DNA from: Pseudacidovorax intermedius
GTDB taxonomy: Bacteria; Pseudomonadota; Gammaproteobacteria; Burkholderiales; Burkholderiaceae_C
Direction of reading: 5' to 3'
DNA length: 64,000 nt
Assembly: GCF_003350475.1 (NCBI RefSeq)
Contig: NZ_QQAV01000001.1
Span: 1,294,836-1,358,835 of the forward strand
The notes beneath the pieces were generated by a model. That model saw only the letters and a list, made by a program, of their open reading frames with translations. It was not told the DNA's origin and ran no database searches. Shown one piece after another: positions 55,050 to 63,786 of this stretch. Both the position numbers and the translations under genes were made by a program. The number at the start of each line of letters is the position of its first letter. Position 1 is the first letter of the stretch.

Positions 55050-56222
55050 TCAACGGCGCGGGTATGGCCCGACGCGCAGCCGTCCCGCCCACAGCAGTCC
55101 CGCCAGTGCCAGGCCGAACACCGTGGCCAGCTTGCCCAGCCAGGGCAGCACGTCCGCCAGCGGCGCGCCCATCTGGTTGAGCCGCAGCGAGGCCTGGATG
55201 CCCGCCGTGCTGGGCAGCCAGCCGCCCAGCCACTGCAGCGGCATCGGCAGTGCCTCGCTGGGCCAGGAGAAGCCCGAGAGGAAGGCCAGCGGCAGCGAGC
55301 TGAACAGGATCACCTGCAGGGCCCGTTCCCGGTCACGGAACCAGCAGCCCAGCAGCAGGCCCAGCGCGCAGACCGTGGGCACGTAGAAGGCCAGCAGCAG
55401 TGCGGCCGCAGGCGGATTGCCGCCGCGCGGATAGTCCTGCAGCACGAAGATCCAGCCGAAGAAGAACAGCCCCGTCATGAGCCCGAAGCCCGACAGCGCC
55501 GCCAGGCGCCCCAGCCAGGCTGCGGGGCGCGCACGCAGCCGGTCGGCCTCGGCCCAGGTGCCGGCCAGCATGGCGCAGCCCATCAGCAGCGTCTGGTGCA
55601 GGATCAGCAGCGCCACCGCCGGCACCACATAGCTGCCGTAGCCCTCGGTCGGGTTGAACAGCGGCACCAGCTGCGTGTTGAGCGGACTTCGGCTGGCCTG
55701 GGCCTGCGGCGCGCTCTGGCCGGCGGCCTGCAGGCGGCGGATCTCGATGCCGGCCGACACCGTGCCCACCGCTTCCGAGAAGCCGTAGAGCACCGACTTG
55801 TTGAGCAGCGCATAGGCGCCGTTGCCCTCGATGGTCACGCCCGCCGCCGCGCCGCGCACCACGTCGCGCTTGAGGTCGCGTGGCAGCAGCGCGTAGCCCT
55901 CGATCTCGCCGCGCCACAGGGCCTGCCGTGCAGCCTGCTCGTCGCCCGTCACCAGCCGCACGTCGATGCGGGGGCTGGCCTGCGCGAAGCGGGTGATCTG
56001 CCGCGAGAGGTTGCTGCCGTCCTGGTCCACCACCGCGACGGGCACGCGCGTGACCGCCTCGGTGCCGTAGGGCCAGGGATAGAAGAAGCCGTAGATCACC
56101 GGCGCGAGCAGCAGGATCAGCAGCACGCCCGGATCGCGCAGCACGGCCAGGGCCGTGGCGCGCCAGGCGTCGGCGAAGCGCTGCCGGGTGCGGTCGGCGG
56201 CGGGCACGTTCTCGTTCGTCAT
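55050..56222 (-). CDS. ABC-2 type exporter permease (YbhR-like)
   Basis: A 390-residue membrane protein of the ABC2_membrane_3 family. One helix near residues 32-50 (GVLLILLLAPVIYGFFYPW) is followed by a large periplasmic loop (VTRVPVAVVDQDGSNLSRQ to about residue 180) and then five further helices (VALLILHQTLLMGCAML; IFVLQDYPRGG). It begins inside the stop of the sister permease gene by one base. Together they should form a heterodimeric exporter channel. It is the last gene of the MerR-TolC-HlyD-permease operon. No ATPase is in the operon. Confidence 0.87.
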   Translation of the reverse strand: MTNENVPAADRTRQRFADAWRATALAVLRDPGVLLILLLAPVIYGFFYPWPYGTEAVTRVPVAVVDQDGSNLSRQITRFAQASPRIDVRLVTGDEQAARQALWRGEIEGYALLPRDLKRDVVRGAAAGVTIEGNGAYALLNKSVLYGFSEAVGTVSAGIEIRRLQAAGQSAPQAQASRSPLNTQLVPLFNPTEGYGSYVVPAVALLILHQTLLMGCAMLAGTWAEADRLRARPAAWLGRLAALSGFGLMTGLFFFGWIFVLQDYPRGGNPPAAALLLAFYVPTVCALGLLLGCWFRDRERALQVILFSSLPLAFLSGFSWPSEALPMPLQWLGGWLPSTAGIQASLRLNQMGAPLADVLPWLGKLATVFGLALAGLLWAGRLRVGPYPRR

Positions 56223-57427
56223 CAGCGCTTGCCCCAGCTCTCGGGCGCCGTCGCCGCGCGGCCGACCAGGCCGGCGCTGGCGGCCAGCAGGGCCAGCGCG
56301 GCCACGGCCATCCACAGCGGCGTGGCCATCGAATAGGCCAGCGGCGCGCCCATCTGCAACTGCTCGATCTGCACGCGGGCGTAGTGCGTGTACGGCAGCA
56401 CCAGCGCCCAGGCGCGCGCCGCCGCGGGCATGGCCACCAGCGGAAAGCCCACGCCGCCGAAGGCGAAGGCCGGCGCGGTGATGAAGCCCGTGCCCGAGAG
56501 CGCCGTGCGCAGCGAGCGGGTCAGCGCCGCCAGGAAGGCCCCCATCGCCACCGACAGCCCCAGGAACAGCACCAGCGCCACGCCCACCCATGCCAGCGAG
56601 CCGGCCGGGTGCCAGCCCCGCCCGAGCGTGAGGCCCAGCAGCGCCAGCAGCCCGACCATCGACAGCGACAGCCACGGCATCAGCAGCTTGCCGGCCAGCG
56701 CTGCGGCTGCCTCGCCCCAGCCGGTGCCGGCCGCCATCCCCGCATTCGCACCCGCGCCCGGCGCGAGCCACTCGCCCAGGCTGTGGTCGCGCAACTCGCG
56801 GCCCAGCGTCCACGCACCCGCGGTCATGGCAAAGATGTGCAGCAGCGCCGGGATCAGCGCCGCGCCCAGGAACTGCTCGTAGTTGCTCGACGTATTGAAC
56901 AGCGCCACCGTGTTGGCCCGCACCGGGTCGAGGTGCGCCCGCGCCGCCGGGGCCGACTCGCCGCGCTTGGCGCGTGCCGTCAGCTCGATGCCGGCCGACA
57001 CCGTGCCCACGGCCGTGCGCACGTCGCGCTGGATCAGGCTGGAGTGCGTGCCGCGCTGCGCGTTGTGCAGCAGCACCACCTGGCCGGCGCGGCCCTGCTT
57101 GAGGTCGCGCGAGAGTTCGCGCGGCAGCCACACCGCCGCATGCACGCGGCCGGCCACCAGCGCGCGGTCCATCTCGGCGGCGTCGGCATATCGCTCGGCC
57201 ACCTGCAGGCCCGGCGAGGCTTCCAGGAAGCGCTCGATCTGGCGCGAGATGGCCGAATGGTCCTCGTCCAGCACACCGATGGGTAGACGGTTGGGCAGGC
57301 CGGCCGAGAAGATCCACCACATCAGGGCGGCGGCCAGGGCCGGCACCCAGCTCACCATGGCCAACTCCCAGGGCTGGCCGGCGAGGCGCCGGGCTTCGCG
57401 GCGCAGGCTGCGGGTGAACACGCTCAT
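56222..57427 (-). CDS. ABC-2 type exporter permease (YbhS-like)
   Basis: A 401-residue sister of the preceding permease, with the same build: a first helix (WVPALAAALMWWIFSAG, about 28-44), a large periplasmic loop with LPIGVLDEDHSAISRQ and RTAVGTVSAGIEL, then five helices in the C-terminal half, including GTGFITAPAFAFGGVGFPLVAMP. It shows the usual ABC-2 arrangement. It is 74 bases downstream of the HlyD gene. Neither permease carries an ATP-binding domain of its own. Confidence 0.87.
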   Translation of the reverse strand: MSVFTRSLRREARRLAGQPWELAMVSWVPALAAALMWWIFSAGLPNRLPIGVLDEDHSAISRQIERFLEASPGLQVAERYADAAEMDRALVAGRVHAAVWLPRELSRDLKQGRAGQVVLLHNAQRGTHSSLIQRDVRTAVGTVSAGIELTARAKRGESAPAARAHLDPVRANTVALFNTSSNYEQFLGAALIPALLHIFAMTAGAWTLGRELRDHSLGEWLAPGAGANAGMAAGTGWGEAAAALAGKLLMPWLSLSMVGLLALLGLTLGRGWHPAGSLAWVGVALVLFLGLSVAMGAFLAALTRSLRTALSGTGFITAPAFAFGGVGFPLVAMPAAARAWALVLPYTHYARVQIEQLQMGAPLAYSMATPLWMAVAALALLAASAGLVGRAATAPESWGKR

Positions 57428-57501
57428 CGGGCAGAGGTCGCGATGGGGCGCCATGGGCCGTGCGCGTGGCGAAGAGGCATGGCGGCTTCGTCCACCCAGC
57501 C

Positions 57502-58494
57502 TCAGTCGACCAGCACGCTCATGCCCGGCCGCGCGCCCGCGATGGGCTGCAGCGGCCTGGCCCGGACCTCGAAGGTGCGCACGTCGAAGCCCGCGCCCGC
57601 CCGCGTGGCGCGCCAGGTCGCGAAGTCGGGCAGCGGCGCGCTGTACGTCACCTTGAAGCGGGCCGTGGCCGCCTGCGGGCCCAGCGCGGGCAGGCGCGCG
57701 TCGAACTCCTGGCCGACGGCGAAGCGCGACAGCCGGTCCTCGCGCACGTTCAGCACGACCCACTGGTCGGCCAGGTCGACCACGGTGACGGCGGCCACGC
57801 CCTGCGGCACCAGCTCGCCGGCGCGGGCCAGCACCTTGGCCACCTCGCCGGCGACCGGACTGCGCAGCTCGGTCTCGGCCTTGGCGGCCTGGGCCTCGGC
57901 CACCACGCCGGCCACCTGCCGGGCCTGGGCCTCGGCGGCGGCCTTGTCCTCGCCGCGGGCGCCCTGGCGGGCCAGGTCGTACTGCGCGCGGGCGGCGATG
58001 GCGGCATCGCGCGAGGCCTTCCAGTTGGCCTCGGCCTCGTCGCGCTTCTGCGCGGCCACCAGGCCGTCGCGCGCCAGGCCGTCCACGCGGTCGAAGGACT
58101 TGCGGGCCAGCTCGGCGGCGGTCTCGGCGCGCTGCCACTGCATGCGGGCCATCTCGATTTCCTGCGGGCGGGCACCGTTCTCGGCCTTCTTCGCCACCGC
58201 CTGCGCGGCCTGCTGCGCGGCTGTCGCCTGGGCCAGCTTGGCGTCCACCTCGGGCGAGGCCATGCGCAGGATCGGCGCCCCCGCCGCGATGCGGTCGCCC
58301 TCGCGCACCATGACCTCGGCGATGCGGCCGGGGATCTTGGCGGCGATGTCGGTTTCCTTCGCCTCCATCTGGCCCTGGAACACCTCGGGCGCCGGCCGGC
58401 TGGCGCGCCAGAAGCCCCAGCCGATCAGGCCGAGGACGACGAGGCCGGCCACGATGGCCAGGGGCAGGGTCTTGCGACGTTGGGTCATGGTCAT
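57502..58494 (-). CDS. HlyD family periplasmic adaptor (membrane fusion protein)
   Basis: A 330-residue adaptor bridging inner and outer membranes. An N-terminal membrane anchor (LPLAIVAGLVVLGLIGWGF, residues 10-28) precedes a lipoyl-like half motif (IPGRIAEVMVREGDRIAAGAPIL). A long coiled coil follows (residues 85-205, rich in Ala, Gln, Lys and Glu), then the second lipoyl half (LRSPVAGEVAKVLARAGELV). The layout matches YbhG. Its ATG overlaps the end of the TolC-like gene by four bases, so both are co-translated. Confidence 0.92.
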   Translation of the reverse strand: MTMTQRRKTLPLAIVAGLVVLGLIGWGFWRASRPAPEVFQGQMEAKETDIAAKIPGRIAEVMVREGDRIAAGAPILRMASPEVDAKLAQATAAQQAAQAVAKKAENGARPQEIEMARMQWQRAETAAELARKSFDRVDGLARDGLVAAQKRDEAEANWKASRDAAIAARAQYDLARQGARGEDKAAAEAQARQVAGVVAEAQAAKAETELRSPVAGEVAKVLARAGELVPQGVAAVTVVDLADQWVVLNVREDRLSRFAVGQEFDARLPALGPQAATARFKVTYSAPLPDFATWRATRAGAGFDVRTFEVRARPLQPIAGARPGMSVLVD

Positions 58495-59915
58495 TCGATC
58501 TTGATATCGGCGCGGGCGATGTAGTCCGTGAAGCGCTCCGAGATGCCAGCGCTCTGCAGCAGGCGGGCCAGGGCCTGCACGTACTCGTTGGCGGCCTGGG
58601 CGCGTTCGGTCTGCACCTTGGCCAGGTTGGTCTCGGCGTCGATCAGGTCCTGCGTCGTGCTGGTGCCTTCGCGCAGGCCGGCGCTGCGCAGGCGCACCAC
58701 CTCCTGCGCCAGGTCGACGCCGGCCTGCATCGATGCGAACTGGCGCCGCGCGTTCTCCAGCGCCCGCCAGTTGCGCTCCACCAGCAGCGAGATGTCGCTG
58801 CGCGCCTGCGCATCGGTGCGCTCGGCCTGCTCCACCTGCTTGAGGCTGGCGGCGGCCAGCTGGTCGCGGTCGATGCTGTCGTAGAGGGTCCAGTACACGC
58901 CCACGCCGGCCACCCAGCCGGCCTCTTCGCGGCGCTTGAGGTCGTGCGTGCCGAAGGCCAGCACCTGCGGGCGGCGCAATGCTTCCTCGCCGGCATGCAG
59001 TTCCTCGGCCTGCAGCTTCTTCGCCGCCACCTTGGCCAGGCCCGGATGGTGCAGTTGCGCCGCATCGAGGAAGTAGCCGAGCGGCTCGACCGGCTGGCTG
59101 AGGACGAAGAGCGGCGTGCGCGGCAGCACCGGCTGGTCGGCCCGCACGGTGCGCGCCAGCGCGACGGCGGCCAGCTCGGCATCGTCCCGGGCCTTGGCGG
59201 CGTTGCGGCGCGCCTCTTCATAGGCGCTGCGGGCCTGCAGGCGCTCCACGCGCGAGATGACGCCGGCCGCCAGCATCTTCTGCGCCGCCTCGTCGTGGCC
59301 GGCGATGCTGCGCTCGGCCTGGGCGCGCAGGTCGGCGGCGCGCTGCGCGAGCTGGGCGCCGAAGTAGCGCTCCACCAGCGTCTGGTCCACTTCGCCACCG
59401 GTCTGGTCGGCATCGGCGCGGGCTTCGCGCGTCTGCGCGCCGGCAAAGCCCCGCACCGCGTCGGTGGCACCGCCGGTGTAGAGCGGCCAGATGGCCGACA
59501 CCGAGGACGTGAAGCCATGGCCGTCGCGCTGCAGCGTGTAGCTGTCGGGCAGCCGCACCGGCAGCCGGGCCAGACTGCTCTGCAGGCTGGCGGGCAGCAG
59601 CTGGCCGATCTGCGTGAGGCCCGAATCGAAGGAGGACAGATCGACGTTCAGCCGCGCGTCGTAGGCATAGCCCACGCCGGTCACGCTGACCACCGGCCCG
59701 CCCAGGTTGCGCAGCGCATCGGCGCGCAGCGACTTGGACTCGACACCGGCGCGCGCAGCGGCCAGCTTGTCCGAGCGCTCCAGCATGCGCTGGCGGGCGG
59801 CCTCGAAGCTCAGCGCCAGGCCGTCGGGCGCGGTCTGCGCATGCGCCGCCGAAGCGGCCAGGCCCGCGGCCAGCGCGAAGGCCGCAAGCGGGAAAGGGCG
59901 TCGCAGGTGGGTCAT
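58491..59915 (-). CDS. TolC family outer membrane efflux protein
   Basis: A 474-residue outer membrane channel protein. Signal peptide residues 1-26 (PLAAFALAAGLAASAAHAQ). Two repeats of the TolC type are visible, from ALSFEAARQRMLERSDKLAAARAGVE and, in the second half, from DAAQLHHPGLAKVAAKKLQAEELHAGEEALR. The helical ends carry Ala-, Arg- and Glu-rich coiled-coil segments. The start ATG 59915 is 11 bases after the MerR stop; ATG 60062 lies inside the MerR gene. It forms the outer exit of the exporter with HlyD and the two permeases. Confidence 0.9.
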   Translation of the reverse strand: MTHLRRPFPLAAFALAAGLAASAAHAQTAPDGLALSFEAARQRMLERSDKLAAARAGVESKSLRADALRNLGGPVVSVTGVGYAYDARLNVDLSSFDSGLTQIGQLLPASLQSSLARLPVRLPDSYTLQRDGHGFTSSVSAIWPLYTGGATDAVRGFAGAQTREARADADQTGGEVDQTLVERYFGAQLAQRAADLRAQAERSIAGHDEAAQKMLAAGVISRVERLQARSAYEEARRNAAKARDDAELAAVALARTVRADQPVLPRTPLFVLSQPVEPLGYFLDAAQLHHPGLAKVAAKKLQAEELHAGEEALRRPQVLAFGTHDLKRREEAGWVAGVGVYWTLYDSIDRDQLAAASLKQVEQAERTDAQARSDISLLVERNWRALENARRQFASMQAGVDLAQEVVRLRSAGLREGTSTTQDLIDAETNLAKVQTERAQAANEYVQALARLLQSAGISERFTDYIARADIKIE

Positions 59916-59925
59916 GGCGTGAGGG

Positions 59926-60630
59926 TCATTTCTGGCGGGCGACGAAAGCATCCAGCTCCTGCTGGAGGATGAGCGGAAAGGCCGCCTGCACGGCCCCCGT
60001 GGCCAGCGGCCCGGCCTGCTGCAGCAGCGCGGATGCGCGCTCGGGCTGCGCCAGCACCGCATCGACCAGCGTGCGCAGCCAGCGCCGCGCCACGCTGCGC
60101 AGGGTGCGCACCAGCGCCTCCTGCATGTCGATGGCCTGCTCGGGCGAGAGGCCCAGGGCCGCCAGCTGTTCGGCGATGCGGGCCAGGGCGGGGCTCAGGT
60201 GCTGCAGGCTGCCGTCGGGCAGGCGGCGCGCCAAGCCGGCGCGCAGCGCGCGGTCGAGCAGGGCGGGCGTCAGGCGGCCCTGCCATTTGGCGTTGAGCTG
60301 TTCGGCCGGCACCACCAGCGGCGCCTCGGCCGCGAAGAGGTTGTCCGAGATGGACTGCGCCACCGCCGCCAGGCTGCGCCAGGAGCTGGCCGGCGCCTGC
60401 TCGAACACGCGGCGGATGGCCTCGATGCCGAAGCCCTGTTCGCGCAGCGCGCGGATCAGTTCGAGCCGCTGCGCATGCTCCTCGCCGTACAGCCCCAGCC
60501 GCCCGCGCAGCTTCGGCGGCGGCAGCAGGCCGGCCGTGGTGTAGGCGCGGATGTTGCGCACCGTCACGCCCGAACCCGAAGCCAGGGCTTCGATGGTCAG
60601 TGCATCGGTGGCGGTCGGGTCGGTGGGCAT
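59926..60630 (-). CDS. MerR family transcriptional regulator
   Basis: A 234-residue MerR regulator. The DNA-binding domain is LTIEALASGSGVTVRNIRAYTTAGLLPPPKLRGRLGLYGEEHAQRLELIRALREQGFGIEAIRRVFEQ, with the winged helix-turn-helix typical of the family. The C-terminal half is helical, without the Cys metal site of MerR itself, so it likely senses an organic compound. It is the first gene of the operon, 11 bases before the TolC-like gene. A near-palindrome at 60660-60677 lies in its promoter and fits autoregulation. Confidence 0.9.
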   Translation of the reverse strand: MPTDPTATDALTIEALASGSGVTVRNIRAYTTAGLLPPPKLRGRLGLYGEEHAQRLELIRALREQGFGIEAIRRVFEQAPASSWRSLAAVAQSISDNLFAAEAPLVVPAEQLNAKWQGRLTPALLDRALRAGLARRLPDGSLQHLSPALARIAEQLAALGLSPEQAIDMQEALVRTLRSVARRWLRTLVDAVLAQPERASALLQQAGPLATGAVQAAFPLILQQELDAFVARQK

Positions 60631-60659
60631 GGGGTGGGCGTGATGTGTCGTTTTCTATG

Positions 60660-60677
60660 TTACATGCCTCATGTCAA
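60660..60677 (-). promoter_or_regulatory. MerR-type promoter dyad of the exporter operon
   Basis: TTACATG (60660-60666), CCT, then CATGTCAA (60670-60677) form an imperfect inverted repeat 30 bases upstream of the MerR start. On the minus strand the dyad begins with TTGACA, a perfect -35 box. MerR proteins bind such dyads between -35 and -10; a convincing -10 box is not clear. Confidence 0.5.
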
Positions 60678-60750
60678 ATAACAAGGCCGGATCGACGTCG
60701 GTCCGCAACACCCGCCAGCGCCTGGTGTACGTGCAGCCCCGGCGTGCAGA

Positions 60751-61446
60751 TCAGCCGACGCGGCCGGCCAGCACGCGCAGCCGCGCCGCATCCAGGATCT
60801 CCACCGTGCCGCGCCCCGGCCGCACGATGCCCTGGTGCGCCAGGCCCTGCAGCACCTGGTTCACTGTCTGGCGCGAGAGGGCCAGCATGGACGCCAGCTG
60901 CTCCTGCGACAGCCGGACCACGCGGCGCGTCTGATGGGTCCACTCGCCGTAACCCTGCGACATCGCCAGCAGGCGCGCGGCGATGCGGTTCTCCGCCGGC
61001 AGCAGCGCCATGTCCTCCAGCGCCTGGAAGGCCGCGCGCAGCTTGCTGGTGGCCAGCAGGCCGATGGATTGCCACAGCGCGGGTTGCGCCTGTAGCACGG
61101 CCAGCAGCGCCGCCTGCGGCACATGCAGCGTGACGGCCGCACCCTGCGCGTGGGCGTCGTGCGTGCGCGGCAGGCCGTCGAGCAGGCCGATCTCGCCGAT
61201 CCACTGCGAGGGCTCGGCGATGGCCAGCAGGGCTTCCCGGCCATCGGCCGCCAGGCCGGTGATGCGCACCGCGCCCTCGGCGACGCCATAGAGGCCGTCG
61301 GGCGGGTCGCCGCGCCGGAACAGGCAGGCGCCGTCCGCATGGCGGCGCGCCACGGCCAGGCCCAGCAGCGCCTGCTGCAGGGGCGCGGGCGCGGCCTTGA
61401 ACCAGCTGCCGCCGGCGGCGATGCGGGGCCAGTTGTCGTCGTTCAT
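60751..61446 (-). CDS. Crp/Fnr family transcriptional regulator
   Basis: A 231-residue Crp/Fnr regulator. The cNMP-binding-like sensory domain occupies about residues 20-130 (RRGDPPDGLYGVAEGAVRI; SQWIGEIGLLDGLPRTHDAHA). The helix-turn-helix is RLSQEQLASMLALSRQTVNQVLQGLAHQGIV. There is no Fnr-type Cys cluster, so it does not carry an iron-sulfur sensor. It stands divergent from the DUF962 gene (96 bases apart) and may control it. The ligand is unknown. Confidence 0.9.
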   Translation of the reverse strand: MNDDNWPRIAAGGSWFKAAPAPLQQALLGLAVARRHADGACLFRRGDPPDGLYGVAEGAVRITGLAADGREALLAIAEPSQWIGEIGLLDGLPRTHDAHAQGAAVTLHVPQAALLAVLQAQPALWQSIGLLATSKLRAAFQALEDMALLPAENRIAARLLAMSQGYGEWTHQTRRVVRLSQEQLASMLALSRQTVNQVLQGLAHQGIVRPGRGTVEILDAARLRVLAGRVG

Positions 61447-61542
61447 GGGGCGGAAGGGCGTCGGGCGCCTTGTGTCCGGCAGCCGACAGTGGCGCGCGGG
61501 GGGCCCGCCCTAGCATCGCCGCATTGCGCCAAGGAGACAACG

Positions 61543-62058
61543 ATGAAGACACTGACCGAGCAACTGGCCACCTACGCGGGCTACCACCGGGACCCGCGCA
61601 ACATCGCCACGCATTTCGTCGGCATTCCCATGATCGTCCTGGCGGTCGTCGTGCTGCTGTCGCGGCCTGGCTTCATGCTGGCCGGGCTGTCGCTCACGCC
61701 CGCGGTCATCGCCAGTCTGCTGGCGATGGCCTACTACCTGCGGCTGGACCTGCGCTTCGGCGCCGTCATGGCGGCACTGCTGGTGCTGGCGCTGTGGTTC
61801 GGCGGCTGGGCCGCGGCGCTGCCCACGGCCCAATGGCTGACCGTGGGCGTCGGCGGCTTCGGGGTCGGCTGGGCCTTCCAGTTCGTCGGCCACTGGTATG
61901 AGGGCCGCAAGCCGGCCTTCGTCGACGACCTGATGGGCCTGCTGATCGGCCCGCTCTTCGTGGTGGCCGAGGCCGCCTTCATGCTCGGCCTGTGCCAGCC
62001 GCTGCGCCAGGCGGTGGAGCAGCGCGCCGGCCCGGTGCGCCACCGCGTGACCGCCTGA
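61543..62058 (+). CDS. DUF962/Mpo1-like membrane protein
   Basis: A 171-residue membrane protein of the DUF962 (Mpo1-like) family. The pattern YAGYHRDPRNIATHFVGIPMIVLAVVVLL at the N-terminus and FVGHWYEGRKPAFVDDLMGLLIGPLFV near the C-terminus both match, with His residues that bind iron in yeast Mpo1. Four to five hydrophobic segments are visible. In yeast the protein is a 2-hydroxy fatty acid dioxygenase; the bacterial role is likely similar but unproven. AAGGAG (61530-61535) is a good ribosome-binding site. It is divergent from the Crp/Fnr gene. Confidence 0.9.
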   Translation: MKTLTEQLATYAGYHRDPRNIATHFVGIPMIVLAVVVLLSRPGFMLAGLSLTPAVIASLLAMAYYLRLDLRFGAVMAALLVLALWFGGWAAALPTAQWLTVGVGGFGVGWAFQFVGHWYEGRKPAFVDDLMGLLIGPLFVVAEAAFMLGLCQPLRQAVEQRAGPVRHRVTA

Positions 62059-62089
62059 GTAGCCCGGCCCGGCCGGGTGCGGGAGACTG

Positions 62090-62455
62090 TTAGCGGAGCC
62101 GAATGGCGTAGGTGAGCGCATCTTGGACAGCCCCGCCGGGTCGGCTGATGTAAGTGGGTCCCGCGCGGTCCAGTTGCCACATTGGGCCGACGACGTCTGG
62201 CTGTAGCCGGAATGCCGCGGTGTCGGCCCGAGCGAACTCGTTAGGCCTGATCTTTGAATGAACATGCAGCCATTCCAATGGTGGTTTGAATAGTCCCTCC
62301 ACATTTGTGTCTGAATTGGAAAATAAGCCGATTTGCCCCTCAGCGGGAAATCCGCGCGCTCCTGTCATGTAGAAGTTGCTTGCTTTCAGCGTGGCCACCG
62401 CATAGGTGCTGCTAAGCTCTGCCGCGTCACACATCAAACAGGAACGGCAATGCAA
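62090..62455 (-). CDS. Hypothetical protein in the A+T-richer end region
   Basis: A possible 121-residue protein with no family I recognise. It has a Cys-rich start (CRSCLMCD), no signal peptide and no membrane helix. It is convergent with the DUF962 gene and divergent from the DUF6402 gene 62524, which is consistent with a real gene. No ribosome-binding site is clear, and it could be a shadow or a remnant of imported DNA. The codon use is less GC-biased than in the rest of the window. The remaining intergenic bases 62059-62089 and 62456-62523 show nothing distinctive. Confidence 0.3.
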   Translation of the reverse strand: MHCRSCLMCDAAELSSTYAVATLKASNFYMTGARGFPAEGQIGLFSNSDTNVEGLFKPPLEWLHVHSKIRPNEFARADTAAFRLQPDVVGPMWQLDRAGPTYISRPGGAVQDALTYAIRLR

Positions 62456-62523
62456 AATGTTTCAACTTGTCAAGGCATCAGCACCTTGGCGGTCGGCGCA
62501 TCAGTACTCACGAAGGGACAATC

Positions 62524-63786
62524 GTGAGCCGCAGCGATGAAAAGTTAATTTGCTTCAAACCAAAAAATGCACTTCTGACGCCACCTTATTGGGAGAGGAC
62601 GACTGGGCATCGCGTCGATATGGATGAAGTTGCGCTGTCATTGGCCAAATCCCCGCCTCTACTGCTTAATCCTTCGCCAGTCGTTGCGGCGCCCTCGCCA
62701 GCCATACGGGCAACAAAAAAGACGAGGAATGAGCAGTTTCTGGAGAATATTGCGGCGTTTGCGCAATTTGTACACGACGTGGCCGCTCCTGCGCCGCCAA
62801 GAGCGGGCGCGCGTAGTTCTCCGCCGAAAAAACCAAAGCTGGTACCACCATTTGATTTGCAGGATGTGCCTGGTGCTATGGACAACATGGGCATGAGCAT
62901 AAGTGCTGCGCTGCTCAGAAAGTGGTTCCGCTTGGCGCTGACGTATCCAACTTCAAAAAGCGGGAAGACCTCTGGTATAGATCAGAACGGCAATCCCTAT
63001 TCCGCCGCCAACATCGACACGACCACCTTGAAGTTGGATTGGATCCTCGGATTTCCAAGAGCAAGAGAGAAATTCGAAAAATTGCAGACGCATGAGTATC
63101 TGACGACGCCAGAGAGCATTACACAGATCAAAAGAATAATTAACAAGTTTCCCAGGGGAACGCGAAGCGTCATGCCGCACAGAGAAGTCGGCAATGATCG
63201 AAGAAAACTCCACGACATGTTCCAATTCCAGATCATTACGGTGGACACGACATGGACGGAAAAGGCCAAGCAATACCTCGATTCAGACGCACGCGGTGGT
63301 GTTCCTGACGATTTGGCTGGCGCACTCGGTGGCTTTGCCTTCTACGCCAGAATCGGTGCCGCGGAAATTGAGCATTTTCACGGCGGCAGGCGTGTGGCGA
63401 CCATTACGCACGCTTTTTTCTACATGAAGAATCCGTATTCTTTCTTCGACGACGGTAATGACGGTAGTTCCCAATATCTTGGCCATTGGAACAAGAAAGG
63501 TGTATTACTGGCGCCAGCCAGTTTCATTGCGTCGAAGATCGGCATGGGCGACCTGGAAGCGCACATCAAAACGCGCAGCAACAGTACGCCCGCAGGCATT
63601 GAAGGGTGGGCTGAATTTCCGGTACTGGTCGGGGAAGACGTGAACATCAGAGATGCGGTGTACTACAGTGTGAGAAATAAGGATTTCCGTGCTTGGCAGA
63701 TCTTGCATAAACAAGGAGGCGACATGCTGTTGTTCTCTGATGAGAAGCCCGTCAGGCTAAGTCCACCTATCGTCGTTGAGCTATGA
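62524..63786 (+). CDS. DUF6402 family protein
   Basis: A 420-residue protein. The C-terminal 270 residues match DUF6402 in overall pattern: MGMSISAALLRKWFRLALTY, then TLKLDWILGFPRAREKFEKL, DDLAGALGGFAFYARIGAAEIE, SSQYLGHWNKKGVLL and a final NKDFRAWQILHKQGGDMLLFSD. The N-terminal 110 residues are low in order, rich in Pro, Ala and Lys. The GTG at 62524 is preferred because AAGGGA (62514-62519) precedes it; a TTG at 62467 is less likely. Codon use is much less GC-rich than in neighbouring genes, which suggests recent acquisition. Function unknown. It overlaps the next gene by four bases. Confidence 0.8.
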   Translation: MSRSDEKLICFKPKNALLTPPYWERTTGHRVDMDEVALSLAKSPPLLLNPSPVVAAPSPAIRATKKTRNEQFLENIAAFAQFVHDVAAPAPPRAGARSSPPKKPKLVPPFDLQDVPGAMDNMGMSISAALLRKWFRLALTYPTSKSGKTSGIDQNGNPYSAANIDTTTLKLDWILGFPRAREKFEKLQTHEYLTTPESITQIKRIINKFPRGTRSVMPHREVGNDRRKLHDMFQFQIITVDTTWTEKAKQYLDSDARGGVPDDLAGALGGFAFYARIGAAEIEHFHGGRRVATITHAFFYMKNPYSFFDDGNDGSSQYLGHWNKKGVLLAPASFIASKIGMGDLEAHIKTRSNSTPAGIEGWAEFPVLVGEDVNIRDAVYYSVRNKDFRAWQILHKQGGDMLLFSDEKPVRLSPPIVVEL

